Below are positions 10,499 through 20,990 of a stretch of 64,000 nucleotides of DNA, piece by piece; position 1 is the first letter of the stretch; every line of letters begins with the position of its first letter. The stretch is taken from contig JAJVDF010001190.1 in the NCBI GenBank assembly GCA_022410635.1, positions 60,112 through 124,111 of the forward strand. The letters are read 5' to 3'. The notes below the pieces were generated by a model. The model saw nothing but the letters and a program-made list of their open reading frames with translations. It was not told the DNA's origin and did no database searches. Source of the DNA: Tretioscincus oriximinensis. Taxonomy: Eukaryota; Chordata; Lepidosauria; Squamata; Gymnophthalmidae. The position numbers and the translations under genes were made by a program.

Positions 10499-10509
10499 TA
10501 ATAATAATA
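10441..10509 (+). repeat. (TAA)n microsatellite
   Basis: About 23 near-perfect TAA units, one interruption near the end. It is complementary to the (TTA)n array at 10615-10722. Confidence 0.95.
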
Positions 10510-10614
10510 AATGATATGATGAGGATGGAAAACAGCATGGAACAAGATGTTTTGGTATTTGTTAAATTTTTCCATTTCTTTTTCTTTGATCCTGCTAATG
10601 CCAGGTGTTGCTGC

Positions 10615-10708
<94 letters not shown>

Positions 10709-10722
10709 NNNNNTTATTATTA
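10615..10722 (+). repeat. (TTA)n microsatellite with assembly Ns
   Basis: About 35 TTA units with five Ns at 10709-10713. The true length is uncertain. Confidence 0.95.
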
Positions 10723-10724
10723 TT

Positions 10725-10922
10725 CACCTGGGCAGTTTGAAACAGAAGGTGCCAAAAGCTCCACCTGTCCTCAATTCCTTGCAAATGGTCCTTCATGAAT
10801 CCTACCTGTTGCTCCATCCCACAGACAGGATCAAGAGATCCACCCTAGTAGCTACTTCTACCCTTGGCTTCCATGAACTTGTCTAATCCTGTCTTAAAGC
10901 TACCCGGGTTGCTAGCTACCAT
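10725..10922 (-). repeat. CR1 LINE 3' fragment
   Basis: Reversed CR1 3' UTR starting 'cacctgggcagtttgaaacagaag' and ending in the 'ttccatgaacttgtctaatcctgtcttaaagc' block. The CR1 terminus itself has been replaced by the TTA array. Confidence 0.8.
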
Positions 10923-10984
10923 AGACTTTCATAGACCTTATTAAAGATAGTCTCTAATAGTGCTACAAGACCCCCTTGCTAGAT

Positions 10985-12580
10985 ATTTTAATTTGGTTAG
11001 GCATCGGGATTCCACATTCAGAAACCATTTCAGTGCCTTTGTATTGCAGTTAGATGCAATCAAATTCTTCTCATTTTACCAATGAGAAATACTCAGCTAT
11101 AGATTCTTGACAGATAGGTAGAATATCATCTGAACTAAGAAACATCTAACTAATGTTTAAGGGATTACATTTTAGGTAAAATTCCGCAGAGGCAAAGTAC
11201 CGCTAAATTTCATTTACCGGTACTTCACATATACTGTATATTTATTATACAAACCTTACTTCTTAAGCATCGTAGGAACAGATTGGCTGAATGAAAATGN
11301 TATGTTTATTATGGCAGCTATTAGGCTAATAAAGAAAGAATATGCAGGTTGCTAGAGAATTAGCCAGTTTAACACTAGGTGTGTCCAATAAACAGCAGGG
11401 ATGTTCAATAAACACCACGTGTGTCCAAATACTTGGCTTATTGTTTGGCAATCCTGCTGTTACATTGTCCTGGCAATTTCTCAAGTGTTATATCAGCATC
11501 ACCCAGAGGAATATTGGCTGCGGTCACCTGTATCAAAGTCATTCTAAACAGATGTGAATTATTTCTTGCCTTCAATCCATGCCTGTCCCACTTTAAGCAA
11601 AATTAAACAGGATTAAAACAAACCCTGCTTAGACTAACTTCTTAAATTAACTTTAATTAACCTCTCCTGAAGTTGGGCTTGTTCTAAATGAATGGAGACG
11701 AAAGATGGATAGTCGTTTAAGTTCATTTCCAGTATCTTCTCTGTGACCAAAACAAAAATTGTTGCTGATGTGAAAACAAAACCCTGGTCACACTTTTCCT
11801 CTTTAACCTTCAGGGCATCTTCCATCCTGGAAAACAAGCTGAACCCCTTTTTGTTTCTCCAGGACTAACCCCATTCTTCAGGATNGAAGATGCATTGAAG
11901 GAAGTTCAAAGTGAAGGTGGGGGACATGGCCCAGATAACGTATCTGAGATATTTAAACACAGAACGTCAAAGTAAGTCATTTTTGAAGCCCATCAGATGT
12001 GTGCTGGAGTACATCCAGGAGCGTTTTTGCAGGTTATTTGAAATGTCAATTTATCTACTCCATGGCTGGGTGGCCCACACCTAACAGCCATGCAAAATAA
12101 GTTCAGATAAACATTGTTGGCTGCCCTTTAGTGGTCTGAAGGCTCCGAAGAATGGCGATGCCATAAACGCTTTTCCATAAAGAACGTTAAGGTGTCAAGG
12201 GGCCCATAACCTTTAAAACAGAAATGATATCTGCTTAACCTTAGTCACTAATTAAGCCCTCGCAACTATGCTATCTGCTCCCCATCACTTCACAATGGAA
12301 TGATGTGCTTGAAAAAAATAAAATAAATCACACATGAGATATATTGAACTGACAGAAATGTTCCCTTTTAAGACTGGAAAAAAATCTCTACAGCATTTTT
12401 CTTGAGATAGTTTTCCTTGGATGTTCTTCCTTGCCGTTTCGATTGCAGTTCTTTCTCAGAGGTTCTTAGAGTTGCTTGAGGTTTTACATATGCAAAGATT
12501 TTGATCATGTGGAAGCTCAGTTTGGAGGCCTTAGCTTTGAGAAGGGTCGTCTTTAGTGATGCATAATGTGACAGGTTCTC
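10985..12580. other. Intron, nothing recognised
   Basis: A/T-rich intron immediately 3' of the large OBSCN exon. Two minus-strand open stretches here (near 11634-11837 and 12368-12592) were examined and not accepted as exons. Confidence 0.5.
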
Positions 12581-12589
12581 CAACCATNC

Positions 12590-13860
12590 CATAGCGGTGT
12601 GTTCTGGTGGACACCTCAGTTTTGAAGCTAGATTGTCCGCTGTCTGTGCACAACTGGACTTCAGTACAGAAAGATGGCNTAGGCTTTGCTGGCAAAGAAC
12701 TTGTTTGGGTTACAGGGACTGATCTTGTGGATGCACAGGTTTCATGGACACAAAAGGAGATATGAGATGAGCCCTTGGACTCCATTCCACTCGCTCTAGT
12801 TGCTGACATGAAGACTCTTCNTGGGCGGTGCTCTTCAAAATTGCTAAAAAACATTTGTCTTGGCCTCCCCACATTCAATAAGACAGGTTTCCCAATTGTT
12901 GGCTTGTTAATTTCAGTTTGGAGCACAGCTATTTCACAAGGTTTATCATCCACAGAGTTGGGATTACTACATTTGTATGTCTCCCCTTCCTTAGGGACAT
13001 AATCTTCAAGGTCTGCCAAAGTTAAAGCTTTCCCATTACGAGTGAGGATCTTAAGATCTNGGTTTTTAAGACCACCCAAGTCCAGTTCATTTGGTTCTTC
13101 AGTTATAATTCCTTCCCCTGGGAGACTTTCCTCTTTAACACAGTCTGACGATTCATCCTCAAGAGCCCACATTTCTATACTACTTGATGAATGAAGACGA
13201 TCACCTTTGACTTCACTGGTTGTCTCGGATGTTTCATCGACAAAGATAACCACTGGTGAAGAAGCCACTGAATCAGATTTTTCAAAAGATTCTTGAGGGC
13301 AACATTTCTTTGTCTCCTGGAAGATAGCAGTGCTAGTTGGTGCTTTTTTGAAGCCATCTCCANATACTTCAGTATTTGGTGGCACAGATGATTCAGCCTG
13401 TTCTACTAATTTGTTGTTTGAGTTATTGGCATTTGGGTCATCTTCAGGGGAATACCTAGGTCTCAAGCCAGACTGAGTGTANCTTTCTGATCTCATAGGA
13501 GAAGCTCCTCTTTTCCTGGTAGTTTGAGTAGGTTTCTTCACGTTGAATTCAATTATTTCCTCCACCTCAACCCACTTGGGAGTCTGTTCCTCAACAATCG
13601 TCTCCACAACTATAGCTCTGGCCGCTGCTCCATGTCTTTCATCTGGCTCTGTCACAAAAAGGGTGGGAATTGATGTCTTCGGCACTCCCTCTGGCTCATG
13701 TCTGCGGAGAGGCTGCTTAGGTTTGGGTACAAAAATCGGCTCTGGGGTTGAGAAGTCTGGTCTTGGAGACCAGGATGGGGAAAACCCCGAAGATGGGCGG
13801 GCGGGAGAGAGTCGTCTCTTTATCCTTGGAGTCTTTACCACCGTTGTTATCGTTTCCTCT
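12590..13860 (-). CDS. OBSCN: OBSCN 1271-bp linker exon (disordered)
   Basis: This exon holds 423 whole codons without a stop. The acceptor is TTCTTGTCATCAG at 13861-13873, phase 2, and completes the split Ile codon of the 43-nt exon. The donor is G then N at 12589-12588, phase 1, canonical if the N is A on the plus strand. The peptide begins EETITTVVKTPRIKRRLSPA and continues Pro/Ser-rich (SPSWSPRPDFSTPEPIF), then an acidic repeat-like stretch (TIVEEQTPKWVEVEEIIEF), then Ser/Glu-rich sequence, ending near STRTHRY. There is no globular domain signature; it is likely disordered. It lies in the linker between the post-PH Ig domains and the Ig before the first kinase. It is longer than the corresponding human linker as I remember it. 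Several N calls fall inside. Confidence 0.9.
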
Positions 13861-13873
13861 CTGATGACAAGAA

Positions 13874-14915
13874 TTTTGGACATTGTGTTTTTGTGNGAAG
13901 CAACATGCTCACTCATTCCTCCTCCATCCCCACCCCACCCTTTTGATTCACACTTCCTCACATGTTAGTATCAACAAACGGGGGAAGCAAGCTGGGGTAG
14001 TTCCGTGACCTTTTGTGTTCTGGGATGTTTGAAAAGGCATGCAATGCTGTAACTCTGCATAGCCATCTCAAAATCCAAAACAAATCCTTCAGTTGTCAAG
14101 AACACTATTCTGGAGCTCCAAGACCTAGTATTGGGTACCACTGAGTCATGGCTGATTCCTGGACATCTCTTGGCAGAGGTACTGAAGTAGTTTGCTATTA
14201 CCTACTTTGGGGTGGAGGTTGGGTATTGACCCAGCATCCCTGTGCTTTCCAGCCCTCCCAGACTCTATGGGGCACTTCTAAGTGGTATTCCTAGCAAAAG
14301 TACACTGTGGTTCACTGTTGCCTTTATCTAGGGAGAGGTTAAGGATTGAATTAACTACCTTCTGCTCTCTGGTAATTTGCTTTACCACTGAATCACAGCT
14401 GCTTGATTTGGGGCACATCATTTTTTGGACTATTTCTTTATACTTTGTTAAGGAAAACAATCGCTATAAGTGTGGCCCAGAAGGTCAAAGACCCATTATC
14501 TCTGGTAACTGAGAAATCGAGCTGATGTTCCCTTTCTACTTTATATTGTTTCAGTTCAGGCTAATGTTTGTACACATGGGGTCAACTGTTTATGTGACCC
14601 CCAGCTTGCTAAGGGCTACTAGATCATAAAATTAGAAAGCAGAAGAAAAGCAGAACTGATTTTTTTTAAAGCTGAGGCTGATAGGAGTTGTAGTCCTCCC
14701 CAAAGAATACTCCCCAAACATCCCTATTCCCCCCCCCCCTAAAAAACTATGGGAGTGTCCTGCTAAATACATTTGGTAACCATAGCCTTGCTCATTGATT
14801 TAGACTAAGGGTGCATCTACATGTTGTTTATCTCACCCTATAAAAGTGTGAGCTTGAAAAATTTGTCACATGCAAATTTGTCCCACCTATATCCAGCTGT
14901 GATAGCACCAGCAAG
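13874..14915. other. Intron, nothing recognised
   Basis: This stretch upstream of the large exon contains a good branch-site heptamer on the minus strand (TACTAAC near 13963-13971), about 105 nt from the acceptor. Otherwise no repeat or exon is recognised. Confidence 0.5.
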
Positions 14916-14919
14916 GGTT

Positions 14920-15245
14920 GTCATAGCTTGCATAAAATGATAACCAGCTACAGAGTCATAAGCAGTACCGGGATTTTTCTGGCNGGAAATCTCAGCCCAG
15001 AGACCCAAAACGTACAAGATTTTTCTTTTTTATTCACGCACAAAGCACATGCAATTTTTTTTTACATCACTTCCGGGGGTGGGACCGGAATTGATTTCAT
15101 GTCAAGGCACNTTCCCCAGAAGCAGGAGCGGAAGTGATATCACAATGATGCCACTTTTGTCCCTGGCAGAATTCTTTGGCATTGGTATAAGTGAACTTGT
15201 ACCTTGTATAAGATGGACAATCAGTTAAAATGTATGAGATTCTTG
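14920..15245. repeat. Dispersed repeat R1 ('gacatcacaatgatg' family)
   Basis: Sequence such as 'tttttctggcnggaaatctcagc', 'cacttccgggggtgggaccgg' and 'gaagtgatatcacaatgatgcc' recurs at 30355-30660 and, reversed or diverged, at 48040-48340. No coding sequence. Family unknown to me. Confidence 0.65.
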
Positions 15246-15965
15246 GACGCCCCACCACCACTGGTCATAAGGTGCCATGTGTGGGAGAGCCTTGACATTA
15301 GCCTTGTCTTGCAGTCCTGTTCTGCTGTGCTGAGGCAGGATCAGAAGTTTTAAGGTATTCACCATTGTGGCTTTTTCCTGCTGAAAAAGCAGTGATGGTG
15401 AATCAAAGATCTCCCAATGCCACACAAGCACCTGGGCGATTTTAAAAGGAAAAGTACTACAAAAGGCAGTTGTGTGGGAAGCACCCTAACACAGCTGTAG
15501 AAGCCAAGAACAAGAACCAGGATTTGCTGTCAAACATGGTTAAAGATCTTCTTGAGAAATACAGCAGCAACGAAGGGGAAGGGAGAAATATTTTGANTTA
15601 AAAGGCTGGTTAGTATGCAGGAGCAGCGCATGTGAAGCTGTGCCATCTACAGGCGAGCCCATATTAAACCTGATGTATTGTTTCACCNGACTCCTAACAT
15701 AATCCATGACAGGGGAAGGATTAGAATCGGAGCCAGGCCAAACACATACTTAAAAGCCAAGAANAGTTCTTGGTTATAAAATGGTCACACCTAGTTTTTC
15801 ATTCAGCTTCAATCCACTTNCAGGATGAAAANAAACAAAACAAACCACAGCATCAGAGTGGGTAGCAATTTCAATGCAGATTATCTAAAACAAAGAATTT
15901 TTGTTGATTAGAAAATACCGCAAGGAAACTATTTGCCACTTTACTGGTGCATTCTCAAACTCTCA

Positions 15966-16133
15966 TGCCCTGTCCCCACTGAGTTANATCTTAGGTCAGA
16001 GCTTGGCCAACCACATGCCCATGTTGTCTATGTCAGGCCCCATTTGGGGCCTGCCATAGTTTAAAATATCATGTAGATGGCAGGCTCCTATTCTGGGATG
16101 TAGCCCANAATAAGGCTCAATGGGGACAAGACC
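15966..16133. repeat. Foldback element FB1
   Basis: Arms start 'gccctgtccccactgag' and end 'ctcaatggggacaag', with centre 'caggccccatttggggcctgcc'. It is a full hairpin with minor drift and several Ns. Confidence 0.8.
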
Positions 16134-16372
16134 TGAAAGTTGAGTGAAGCTGGATTAGATCTTAAGTGTGACCAGGATCATGGCAAAATATTTGGTTTCG
16201 CTTTTTGGTTCGACCTATTGCTTTTTTCCCTCTCCTAACACCAGAGAACCACAAGTCATGATGGGATGTAAAGAACACACGTTGCATGACCAATAATCAC
16301 AGGCTTGTTATTGGGATATGCGTAGGCAGAACACCACAACACAAATGTTAGAGAAAAATATTAAGCACTTAC

Positions 16373-16415
16373 ATGATGATGGTTTTCTTGGGCACTTTAG
16401 TCTCTTGTTCAGTGA
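16373..16415 (-). CDS. OBSCN: OBSCN 43-nt linker exon
   Basis: This short exon lies between acceptor TTCTTTGTAG and a consensus GTAAGT donor, phase 1 to 2, and encodes VTEQETKVPKKTII. Its phases fit exactly between the exon at 26913-27018 and the large exon starting at 13860. It is flanked by introns of about 10.5 and 2.5 kb. No domain is recognisable; it is basic and Thr/Lys-rich. Confidence 0.85.
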
Positions 16416-16625
16416 CTACAAAGAAAACAGTATGAACAGCATGGGGTTAAAGAACAGCAAAAGCTGGAAACGATTACTATTAACTTGTTAAGTGAATCAA
16501 GGAGGAAAAAAAATATACTGATTGGAAAATATTGAAATTTAGGAAAGGAAAAAATAAAAATAGAAGTAGCATACACCATCCCATCACTTCTTGATGTGGC
16601 TACGTCAGATCTAAGCCTGATCCAC

Positions 16626-16745
16626 ACATGACTTATTTATTCTACTATAGTCCACAATATACCATAGTATACATATTCTGGAATAAACCAGTCCACAGTT
16701 TATTGTGGAATATTGTGAAATATTNTGGGATATACATGATGTGTA
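16626..16745. repeat. A/T-rich imperfect palindrome
   Basis: The halves 'tatagtccacaatataccatag..attctggaataaacc' and 'agtccacagtttattgtggaatattgtgaaatattntggg' are partly inverted with respect to each other. Likely an old foldback; no family assigned. Confidence 0.45.
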
Positions 16746-16989
16746 GCATTATTTCTAACATCTGTGACTGAAACCAAAAGGTCCAAACAGCTGGCTCCAC
16801 AAATCAGTTAAGTTAGTCATTGGGATGTGCAAAAAGAGTTTTGAATGCTTCACGAATCCTTCAGAATGGCCATGACCCTTATGAAGGAGCCATGTTTGCT
16901 ACATAGAAAGTCCACTCACTCACACTAGAATGGGGTATCCAAATGGTAGCCCTCGGGATGGTCCTGAACTATAACTCCCAGTGTTCCAT

Positions 16990-17095
16990 TTCATAGAATC
17001 AAATAATCATAGAGTTGGAAGGGACCTTCAGGGTCGTTGGATCCAACCCTCTGTTCAATGCAGGATTCACTAAATCATCCCAGACATTTGATGTA
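16990..17095 (-). repeat. CR1 LINE 3' fragment
   Basis: 'catagaatcaaataatcatagagttggaagggaccttcaggg' and 'ccaaccctctgttcaatgcaggattcac' are the reversed CR1 3' terminus. Confidence 0.85.
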
Positions 17096-17903
17096 TTCGT
17101 ATGGGCACAGTGTTGGATGTGGAACAGACTCTTAGGAGTTGTAATTCAGGAACATCTGGAAGGCTGCTAGTTGGACACTCATGTCTCTCCCAACTATCCC
17201 AGGGTGTGGAATTCAGAGCAGAACTATTTCATTACATGGTGACATCCTGTTTGGGTATTCTGAGACTTCCTGCAGTCCCTAAACAGCTGTTTGTTCATAA
17301 AGGTGGGGAGCTCTAATAGACCACAAACTGCATGTTGTCAAGAAACAGGATCACCTTCAATGCAGCAGAAAATATTTCAGACTAGTCTCAAAAAGGGCTG
17401 AGAAGAAGAGGACTGCTCACCCTGTTCCTAGGGGGAGCTTGTTAGGTGTTGCACAGCAAAAGGCAACATTGTTGCCTGGTGTTTTGTAAAGATAAATAAA
17501 TGCAAAACAGGTTTTTTGCATATCCTTATTAGCTGTTCACTTACACATACATTGGTTTCATTCAATGAAAATTGGTTGGGCCAGCAACTTTTAATAATAT
17601 CTATTTAGAAGTGAATCAGATCACAACTACATGGATTAATACCAATTCTTCCTCCTTGTAATTCATGCCAAGAGACTTTGTTTTGTCCTTGTAAAGATCT
17701 TCCTGTGGGNAGAACATGGCATGGGAGGGATAGGAAGCATGTAAAAAAAAAAGCCCAGCTGGAGGATGAGCAATGAGGTGGGGAGGTTAGTTGATTTATG
17801 TGCAAGAAAAAGACTGATTTGAGGATCACAACTTGAGCCTACGGCCTTTTCTGCACAAGATCTTATTCTGTTCCAGAAAGGGATCTGTCGTCCACATTAT
17901 CTA

Positions 17904-18180
17904 TAGCACCTTGTAAACTAACAAGGAAAATCCAGACAGCATGAGCTTTTGTAGACAAGTCTACTTCTTCTGATGCTATAGAGTCTAGCAGAGGAGTCCC
18001 ACAGCATTTTACAAATTAACAAGAAAAAGCTAGCAGCATGAGCTTTCATAAACAGGTCTACTNCTTCAAATGCTATGGAGTCTTCCAAGGGAGTCCTGCA
18101 GCCCCTTTGAAATCAACAAGAAAAAGCTAGCACATGGACTTTCCTATACANGTCTCTTTCTTCAGGTGTTGTCCACATGT
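17904..18180. repeat. Three tandem diverged copies of a ~97-bp unit
   Basis: Each unit contains 'aactaacaaggaaaa..agcatgagctttt..agacaagtctacttcttc..atgctatagagtc' with drift. Units begin near 17904, 18000 and 18098. The unit is related to the hairpin element at 61918-62091, but here it lies head to tail without an inverted arm. Confidence 0.7.
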
Positions 18181-18189
18181 CATTATGGA

Positions 18190-19000
18190 ATGGGGCTCTA
18201 CTATCCCAGAATGGCACATAGACTACACTACACGTCTCCTAGATCTATTCCTGGAACAGAACAAGGCCTACTACAGAAAGAACCTACCATACAGATGTTT
18301 TCCACCAGGATTACTGAACTACCTTTCCACTTTTCTTCCACCATGAAGTTCAACATGGCATAAATGGAGATATTTCAACATGCTCAGTTGAATTAAGATG
18401 GCGTATCAAATGCCTTCAAGACTAATCCCTGTTCTTCGTTTCTCTTATTTTGAATAGGGCCAGTAGAGTAAAAAAACAAAATTGAAACATTTTAGAGAAT
18501 TTACTTTGTGACTTTAAAAAAATACCATTGAGTAAGGATGTAGAATTAATGTCCGAAGTAACATAGCCAACAAATGGGGATGTTTTAACATTAAAAAAGG
18601 AAAACTTTACAATAGTGTTTGATTTTATTATTCTAGGCTGTTTTTATTATATATAGTCTGCCCTGGCCTTCAGTGGGGATTATGGCAGGAATCCTACAAT
18701 TGTGTGAAATGCTCTGAAGCATAAGATCACACACACAAATGTTCCAAAGAAAACTAGGCTTGTTTCTGTTGGAACATTCTGAGTTCTGCTAAAGTGTAGC
18801 ATCTGCAGTCACATTAAGAGAAAGAAGCTGAAGTTACAAGATGTGGAGGAGAAGAGTCATCGTTATTACAAAAAAACCCAAAGCCCGTGATGACAGTTTC
18901 CTGTAATAGTGATGCTGTTTCTCTATAAAAAATGGGAGTGTTTTGTGATTCCCTCCAGTGTTACAACCACTATAGGCTGTACCGAGTGCAAATTATTCCC
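18190..19000. other. Intron, nothing recognised
   Basis: A/T-rich with no exon signals and no repeat that I can name. Confidence 0.5.
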
Positions 19001-19002
19001 GT

Positions 19003-19389
19003 AGGCTGACCAGATGACCACTTTTGGGGTGGGGGTTGAAAACCCGCTTTTGGGGTGCCTCCCAGTTTTTTCTGAGGATTTTTTTTTAAAAAAAAAAGAT
19101 TTTTTTTCATAGAATCATAGGATCATAGAGTCGGAAGGGACCTCCAGGGTCATAGAGTTCCAACCCCCTGCTCGATGCAGGATTCATTAAACCATCCCAG
19201 ACAGATGACTGTCCAGTCTCTGTTTGAAGACTTCCAGGGAAGGCGAACTCACCACCTCCTGTGGCAAACTGTTCCACTGGTTTATCACCCTGACTGTTAG
19301 AAAGTCCTCAGAAAAAACCAGGAGGTACCCCAAAACCAGGTTTTTAAACCCCCAACCAGACACAAAAAGGGGTCATCTAGTCAGCCTAC
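19003..19389. repeat. Foldback element FB2 split by a CR1
   Basis: The left arm 'aggctgaccagatgaccacttttggggtggggg..ggtgcctcccagttttttctgagg' and the right arm 'cctcagaaaaaaccaggaggtacc..ggtcatctagtcagccta' are inverted copies. A CR1 end occupies 19108-19304 in the loop. Confidence 0.8.
19108..19304 (-). repeat. CR1 LINE 3' end nested in FB2
   Basis: 'catagaatcataggatcatagag', 'gtccagtctctgtttgaagacttccag' and 'ttatcaccctgactgttagaaag' are reversed CR1 3' sequences, nearly identical to 62690-62880. Confidence 0.9.
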
Positions 19390-19680
19390 CTTCTGCATCC
19401 ATTAAAGATACAAAGTACTCTCCCTAACCCTGTCCAAGTGAGATCATAAAACAGACACAAAGTCTGCATCCACACCAGGAGCATTAAAGTGGTCTTAGTG
19501 GCTATTTCGGGCTTTAAGCAGATGCCTGTCCATCCGCAAGATGGGATGCTTATCTATATGGACTGTAATCTAAGCCAGCAAAGGCTTGTCTCAATTCATA
19601 GAAGATAGGTGCATCCATGGATACTAGAAATGAAGTTGAAGTATTGCCTCCAAAGTTGGATATATGGGCGCCATGTCTCA

Positions 19681-20035
19681 AAAAGAAGAAGAAGAAGAAG
19701 AAGGAAGAAGGAAGAAAGAAGAAGGAAGAAGGAAGAAGAAAGAAGAAAGAAGAAAAAAGAAGAAAGTAGAAAGAAGAAAGTAGTAGTAGTAGAAGAAGAA
19801 GAAGAAGGTTCTTATACCCTGCTTTTCTCACCCAAAGAGACTTAAAAGTGGCTTACAAGCTATTTTTAGCCGAAGATGAAAAATACCACATTGTAGTGGT
19901 CCCCATTTATCTAATTGCAATTTCTTGCTTTCGAATAGCAGGGTTGGCTAGACCTGAGGCCAGTAGAGGGCACTCACCTCTCTCCACAACTGACAAAAGC
20001 TTTGAACCCCAGGATCATTGAGAAAGGAAATTGTG
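19681..20035 (-). repeat. SINE with GAA tail, minus strand
   Basis: A purine tail of GAA, GGAA and AGT units (19681-19806) is followed by the reversed SINE 3' block 'ggttcttataccctgcttttctcaccc' and body 'ggtccccatttatctaattgcaatttcttgc'. The tRNA head at the right is degraded. Confidence 0.75.
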
Positions 20036-20264
20036 TCTCCTTATTTTATAACATTATCAGACAAGAAGGCGGATTAAACGAACTGTGGCTTGATCTAGGT
20101 TCCTCTGTCTGTGCATCCCACTAGGCAGGACAAGTTTTTAAGGAAACAGAAAAGGTGTGAAAATTGTTTTAGTGAATTCGTATTACGTTTTTATTTTTCT
20201 CCTCTTTGTATAATATTTATGGACAACTCATAGTTGTTTTTGTAGGTAAAAACAAAACCATGAG

Positions 20265-20920
20265 AACCTAAGAGGAGCTCTGCTAAATGGGGCCATAGCC
20301 CATCTACCCCAGCAGGCACGGATAGCTCAGTCGCTTAGGAATTCGTCTCTCGCCTGGGAGATGGGGTTTCGAAGCCCTGTGTGGGACGTGGGGAGGGCTG
20401 AGCACCTTCCACTAGCCTGTAGCTCTAGCCAACCCAACTATTCGAAAGCAGGAACTGTAAGAAATTGCAACTGACTGCAAGTAGATACATGGGAACCACC
20501 ACAGCCTGGTGGGGAAGATAGAATGTGAGCCTTCGGGCAAAATATATCCTTGTAAGCCGCTTTGAGTCCCTTTGAAAGGTGAGAAAAGCGGGGTATAAGA
20601 ACCGAGTTCTTCTTCTTCTTCTTCTTCTTCCTTCTCTCAATTCAGTGGCCCACCCATTGCCCTGGGCATCTCAAGCAGAAGAAGGCAAAACCCTCACCTG
20701 CTCTGGAGTCCATGCAAAAGGTATTTCAGGAGTCCTGCTTGGAGGCAGGACTAAGACATCCATCCAAGTAGCTATGGGTACCCACAACTTCCATGAATTT
20801 GTCTAATCCTGTCTTAAAGCTTTCCAGGCTGCCAGCTACCACCACCTCTTCTGGAAGTAAATTCTACAGATCAATGACCCTCGGGTGAAAAAATACTTTA
20901 CATTGTCTGACTCCTAACAC
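20265..20920 (-). repeat. CR1 LINE 3' region split by a SINE
   Basis: The CR1 terminus (aacctaagaggagctctgctaaatggggcc) lies at 20265-20312 and the continuing reversed CR1 3' UTR (cagtggcccacccattgccctgggc) resumes at about 20641. The SINE at 20313-20638 is inserted between. Confidence 0.85.
20313..20638 (+). repeat. tRNA-derived SINE nested in CR1
   Basis: A full-length copy: box A (tagctcagtcgcttagg), box B (gggtttcgaagccc), body, 3' block 'gtaagccgctttgagtccctttgaaaggtgag' and a short TTC tail. Confidence 0.92.
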
Positions 20921-20990
20921 TTATTTATTTATTTATTTATTTATACTTACACCCCGGCCCATACCCAAAGGTCTCAGGGTGGCCAACAGA
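20920..20990 (-). repeat. LINE/SINE 3' end with ATTT tail
   Basis: 'ttatttatttatttatttatttatacttacaccccggcccatacccaaaggtctcagggtggcc' is the reversed counterpart of the end seen at 47060 and 53455. Confidence 0.7.

Noticed and set aside
10516..10886. Open frames of poly-Tyr, poly-Ile and poly-Leu
   Set aside because: All are the TTA microsatellite in different frames.
11634..11837. Minus-strand 67-codon open frame preceded by TTTTCCAG
   Set aside because: The acceptor-like motif is fair, but there is no donor in frame, no fit to the phase chain and no recognisable peptide.
12368..12592. Open frame continuing past the large exon's end in another frame
   Set aside because: It starts inside the predicted intron after the donor, has no acceptor or donor of its own, and the peptide has no likeness to obscurin.
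12531..13961. Large open frame as an alternative first exon starting at the ATG near 13883
   Set aside because: An AG acceptor with a pyrimidine stretch at 13861-13873 fits exactly in phase with the 43-nt exon at 16373-16415, so a normal internal exon is the simpler reading. The sequence upstream of the ATG shows no promoter signal that I can recognise.
17904..18180. CRISPR-like array
   Set aside because: There are only three diverged units with no unique spacers, in a vertebrate intron.
20313..20390. tRNA gene
   Set aside because: Box A and box B are present, but the same head recurs in many copies with a fixed body and TTC tail; the fold is degraded, so it is a SINE.
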